A stretch of 23,654 nucleotides of DNA from Ichthyophonus hoferi (Eukaryota; Opisthokonta; Ichthyosporea; Ichthyophonida; Ichthyophonidae), in the NCBI GenBank assembly GCA_002751075.1, contig NAOQ01000081.1, forward strand, positions 1 to 23,654, read 5' to 3'. Positions 21,601 through 23,654 of the stretch are shown piece by piece (the stretch's first letter is position 1; each line of letters opens with the position of its first letter). The notes below the pieces were generated by a model, which worked only from the letters and a program-made list of their open reading frames with translations, had not been told where the DNA came from and did no database searches. Both the position numbers and the translations under genes were made by a program.

Positions 21601-23132
21601 TAGTATGATAGCATGATAGTAGTAGGATAGTATGATAGTATAATAGTAGGATAGTATGATCCTATGTAGGATGGTATGTTTGTTGATATTATGGTAGTAT
21701 GCATCGTATATATTCATAAACGTAACTGGCAAAGCAAGCATAATCAGATAATTGAAGATATAATTGTAATTAAAATAACTAGGAAGGCACGCACTTGCAT
21801 TAACATGCCAGCCATACAAACAAAGGAATTAAAAATTAAAAATTAAAACCAACCTGTAGCCGTTTTCCCTGTGCCTGGGACACCAGAGATATACATGCTG
21901 CCACTCTCACAGCTTGCTACTTTACTTTCTACAAATCCAAAAATTTCTGCATACTGTTGAGAGGAAGAGAGAGGAGAAAAACGGGTATGATATGATATGT
22001 TATTATATGGTATGTTATTATATGGTATGTTATGATATGTTATTATATGCTATGTTATTATACGATATGTTATGATATATTATGATATGGTATGTTATTA
22101 TATGGTATGTCATTGTATGGTATGGTATGATGTGGTATGATATAGCATGATACAATATGGCATGATATGATATGTTGTGATATAGTAAGGTGGGGTACAA
22201 AATGAGAGTGCAATACCTAGACAGAATGAATGATAGAGATTGAGATATACAGAGCAGAATAAAGACATGGGTAAAGATATACCCACATATATACATATAT
22301 TAAACAAGTAAAACCAGAAAGGGGTGACCATAGCACGCCATCACATATACCTACAGCCCCTACTTTCTTATCCTATCCTATATTTATTATTAATTAGCAA
22401 TTAATTAGCACTCCTAGTACTACAGGATTTCCGAATATACTAATAGATGGAAAGAAAGATAGATATACACACACTCATATATATATACATACGTATATAC
22501 ATTTATGCTATATTATATCAAGCATTGCATTATCTATTTGAAACAAACCATATTTTCTCTATTCCCTGTCAACCCGACGGCAAAAAATAAATAAAAATAA
22601 CCGATCTTTTAAAATAGTAAACAACATTAAAGCTAAACATGCAATAGCAACTATTATAGTTATGTTTTTGAAGCGGTGGAATAAGAGAAGTAGGAAATAA
22701 AACAATTATTTCTATTTCTTTCTTGTTGGAGTTAGTTATATACTAGTATTCATTAGATAAAGGTAACATATGCATATCATAACATAGATATTTGGTCAAC
22801 CTGTAGTAGCACGAAATATATTTTCATGTATCAGTGTCATATGTTAATTCTTATTAAGAAGAGGTAAGTCTGATTGGTCTTTCATCCTATAGTATAAATG
22901 ATCATCTCAGTGTGGATAGGTTGGGGTTATGATTGACCTAATGAAGGTACACAACTGGTCCAAACAGCGCCAGAAAAGTATTTTAAAATACAATGTAACA
23001 GTGATATTTGATATCCTTCTTAATATATATATGCATATAGCCACTAATAGAGACTTACCTCGTCCTCACGGCCAACCAGATTATCAGGAATGGCCGACAC
23101 ATGTAATTTAGACCGCATAACCTCATACACAC
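15582..23132 (-). CDS. ORC1: Origin recognition complex subunit 1 (Orc1), 3' part, 9 exons
   Basis: Orc1 is the ATPase subunit of the origin recognition complex that marks nuclear replication origins and loads MCM helicase. In gene order the exons are 23132-23059, 21953-21854, 20363-20239, 18973-18810, 18263-18077, 17721-17601, 16894-16728, 16361-16224 and 15668-15582. All phases agree and give 386 residues. The order of motifs is L-H-V-S-A-I-P, Walker [17 protein letters not shown], Walker B L-L-V-D-E-L-D, sensor 1 A-N-T-M-D-L-P-E-R, arginine finger S-R-L-G, and sensor 2 G-D-A-R-R. A winged-helix region follows, ending R-L-R-L-N-L-D-P-S. This matches Orc1 rather than Cdc6, notably in T-M-D-L-P-E-R. 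The N-terminal region (a BAH domain in most Orc1) is not seen and probably lies beyond the right edge. All key ATPase residues are present, so the part seen looks functional. Confidence 0.95.
15808..15890. repeat. TCTCTA-type imperfect microsatellite in the last ORC1 intron
   Basis: This is an imperfect run of tctcta, tctctc and tcta units on the + strand, which is purine-rich in the sense of ORC1. It explains the serine/leucine-rich open frame across it. Confidence 0.8.
16224..16361 (-). CDS. ORC1: ORC1 exon H
   Basis: It encodes 46 residues, including R-H-K-A-I-C and [17 protein letters not shown], the counterpart of C-S-R-L-G-S-C-R-L-L-L-V near the Orc1 C-terminus. The acceptor gtgatacag has a weak pyrimidine tract. 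The donor is gtatga. Confidence 0.9.
16416..16539. repeat. Five-base-periodic repeat array in ORC1 intron (between exons G and H)
   Basis: The sequence keeps a 5-base phase with units such as atata, acata, atatg, gtatg and atagg. It moves from AT-rich units to G-containing ones. It belongs to the same repeat style as three other arrays in this locus. Confidence 0.75.
16728..16894 (-). CDS. ORC1: ORC1 exon G, start of winged-helix region
   Basis: It encodes [14 protein letters not shown], then [17 protein letters not shown] and G-V-E-E-A-A-F-Q-M. These line up in order with the V-T-I..M-E-A-V-D-E-M-F and F-L-R-A-I-L-A-E-F segments of animal Orc1. The acceptor is ctatacag and the donor gtacgt. 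Confidence 0.92.
17601..17721 (-). CDS. ORC1: ORC1 exon F, sensor 2
   Basis: It encodes [25 protein letters not shown] in two adjoining blocks. G-D-A-R-R is the sensor 2 motif at the lid of the ATPase. An A/K/E-rich stretch closes the exon. The donor is gtatgt and the phase is 1. Confidence 0.94.
18077..18263 (-). CDS. ORC1: ORC1 exon E, sensor 1 and arginine finger
   Basis: It encodes [17 protein letters not shown] followed by V-A-S-R-L-G-L and P-Y-T-Y-T-Q-L. This is the most diagnostic Orc1 segment in the window. The donor gtgtgc is non-consensus after GT, but the reading frame joins exactly to the next exon. Confidence 0.96.
18264..18455 (-). repeat. Long pyrimidine tract before ORC1 exon E acceptor
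   Basis: The + strand is almost pure A and G over long runs, so the ORC1 pre-mRNA has a pyrimidine-rich tract directly before the acceptor at 18264-18265. It is far longer than a normal polypyrimidine tract. Confidence 0.7.
18810..18973 (-). CDS. ORC1: ORC1 exon D, Walker B
   Basis: It encodes [21 protein letters not shown] and [12 protein letters not shown], with the Walker B acidic residues that coordinate magnesium. It ends in phase 2 within the tryptophan codon of N-W-P. A 60-base pyrimidine-rich tract (in the sense of the gene) precedes the acceptor. Confidence 0.94.
18975..19035 (-). repeat. Pyrimidine tract before ORC1 exon D acceptor
   Basis: Runs of gagagg and ggaggg on the + strand give a CT-rich tract just upstream of the exon D acceptor. 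A second such patch lies at about 19267-19292. Confidence 0.65.
19481..19500. repeat. (TCTA)5 microsatellite in ORC1 intron
   Basis: Five exact tcta units lie within a pyrimidine-rich stretch of about 19380-19520 in the intron between exons C and D. Confidence 0.9.
20239..20363 (-). CDS. ORC1: ORC1 exon C
   Basis: It encodes H-E-V-M-R-R-L-Q, then [16 protein letters not shown] and A-Y-S-K-V-W-E, the conserved block after Walker A in Orc1. The acceptor is gctttccag and the donor gtaaga. The exon ends in phase 0. Confidence 0.94.
20542..20606. repeat. 13-bp tandem repeat, five units, in ORC1 intron
   Basis: The unit is catagaataaaaa. The last three copies are identical and the first two differ by one or two bases. 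It lies in the intron between exons B and C. Confidence 0.93.
21411..21494. repeat. (ATAAC)-type pentamer array in ORC1 intron
   Basis: Units of ataac, ataat, acaac and related pentamers keep a 5-base phase for most of the stretch. It has the same unit as the array at the right edge of the window. Confidence 0.8.
21597..21660. repeat. 8-bp tandem repeat (atgatagt type) in ORC1 intron
   Basis: About eight imperfect copies of atgatagt or aggatagt lie in the intron between exons B and C. Confidence 0.75.
21854..21953 (-). CDS. ORC1: ORC1 exon B, Walker A
   Basis: This 100-base exon encodes [11 protein letters not shown] and then [13 protein letters not shown], which contains the ATP-binding P-loop. 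The acceptor is ctcaacag. The donor gttggt departs from gtaagt, but the join in phase 1 rebuilds a valine followed by the expected H-E-V-M-R. Confidence 0.93.
21986..22190. repeat. (TATGN)n pentamer array with 15-bp higher-order unit, ORC1 intron
   Basis: Roughly forty 5-base units (tatga, tatgt, tatta, tatgg) run in one phase. In the first half they form a 15-base higher-order unit, ggtatgttattatat. The array is directly upstream, in gene sense, of the exon B acceptor region. Confidence 0.88.
23059..23132 (-). CDS. ORC1: ORC1 exon A (first visible), start of AAA+ module
   Basis: It reads [21 protein letters not shown] and ends in phase 0 at donor gtaagt. L-H-V-S-A-[VI]-P is the hallmark entry into the Orc1 ATPase. 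The 5' boundary is uncertain: the acceptor could be the tag at 23133 (phase 2) or the gag ending at 23122 (phase 0), which would drop three residues. Confidence 0.85.
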
Positions 23133-23523
23133 CTACATAGTGTGTGCATAAGATAATGATGGGGAGATAGAGCGAGTAAGTTGATATTTTATGTGCTACT
23201 GGTATAGTGACTTTTGTTATACATAAAGTTTTAATATTTCATTCTTTCCTTTCCCTCTATACTTTGTATATATTCTTATATACAAACCCAGAGAGACAAG
23301 CCATCTTTTCACATACATATACATATACACACATATATATACCTCTCTCTTTATCACCCATTCCTTACAACTTTGTACTGGAAGCACAACAATAGACTGT
23401 ATGGCATCCCCTTTCATCCATAAAATACAAATAATATCCTTTATTATCTATTTTTTTTCCTTATGTCGAGCATAGTACGCTAATCAAATACAAATTCGTC
23501 ATTAGACATTATGCCTTCAAATC
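23133..23523. other. Sequence upstream of the first visible ORC1 exon
   Basis: I found no further ORC1 exon that I can support. An open frame on the minus strand at 23217-23417 ends near a possible gtatat donor, but its residues do not resemble Orc1. This is probably intron. Confidence 0.5.
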
Positions 23524-23654
23524 ATAACATAACATAACATAACACTACATAACATAACATAACATAACATAACACAACATAACATAACACAAGATAACTT
23601 AGTATAACATAACACAACACAACACAACACAACACAACACAACATAACATAACA
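23524..23654. repeat. (ATAAC)n pentamer array at the right edge
   Basis: About 26 units of ataac and acaac run in a single phase to the end of the window and probably beyond. It lies in an upstream ORC1 intron or 5' of the gene. Confidence 0.93.

Noticed and set aside
22030-22331. Minus-strand open frames with repeating Y-H-I/Y-H-T residues
   Set aside because: They are produced by the (TATGN)n array, which has few stops in that frame. They show no protein family features and lie inside an ORC1 intron.
23217-23417. Minus-strand frame considered as a further upstream ORC1 exon
   Set aside because: It has a possible gtatat donor, but the residues do not match the region before L-H-V-S-A-I-P, and the acceptor side could not be settled.
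23524-23654. Regular repeats considered as a CRISPR array or telomere
   Set aside because: The units are 5 bases with no spacers, and ATAAC is not a standard telomere unit. It is a pentanucleotide microsatellite.
1-23654. tRNA, rRNA and C/D-box snoRNA genes
   Set aside because: I looked for B-box (GGTTCRA) and C/D-box patterns, including in the RPL13 introns, and found no candidate with a supporting fold.

Overview
This window looks like AT-rich nuclear DNA from a eukaryote. The evidence is two genes interrupted by GT-AG introns, long non-coding stretches, many microsatellites and a decayed LTR retrotransposon. Both proteins fit a fungus, probably an early-diverging one. The ORC1 AAA+ domain has the fungal-looking N-W-P and S-P-R-R/D-E-L-D-Q stretches, and the eL13 protein is full length and close to the usual eukaryotic form. 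The lineage call is inference from remembered family sequences, not from a search.

Layout: (1) 1-1445 is AT-rich sequence with a (TAA)n tract at the edge and no gene. (2) About 1446-7501 is an old, broken Ty3/gypsy-type LTR retrotransposon on the + strand. It has two diverged LTR-like ends, a reverse-transcriptase trace near 4.6-4.9 kb and a weaker integrase trace near 5.5-5.7 kb. (3) 7502-10780 is gene-poor AT-rich DNA that includes the upstream region of the next gene. (4) 10781-11956 (+) is a complete three-exon gene for ribosomal protein eL13 (RPL13) of 212 residues. (5) 11957-15581 is a 3.6 kb intergenic stretch with several small inverted repeats. (6) 15582-23132 (-) is the 3' part of an ORC1 gene. 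Nine exons join in consistent phase to give 386 residues covering the whole AAA+ ATPase and the winged-helix end. The N-terminal part lies beyond the right edge or was not recognised. (7) The right edge is a long (ATAAC)n array.

The two genes are convergent (tail to tail) and belong to different housekeeping processes: eL13 to the large ribosomal subunit, ORC1 to replication origin licensing. There is no sign of an operon or a functional link. The most distinctive non-coding features are in the ORC1 introns. These are 355-1490 bases long and carry a recurring family of 5-bp-periodic repeats, a 13-bp tandem repeat, long pyrimidine tracts before several acceptors, and a strand-biased excess of CCAAT (ATTGG in the sense of the gene). 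I did not find a convincing new multi-gene system.
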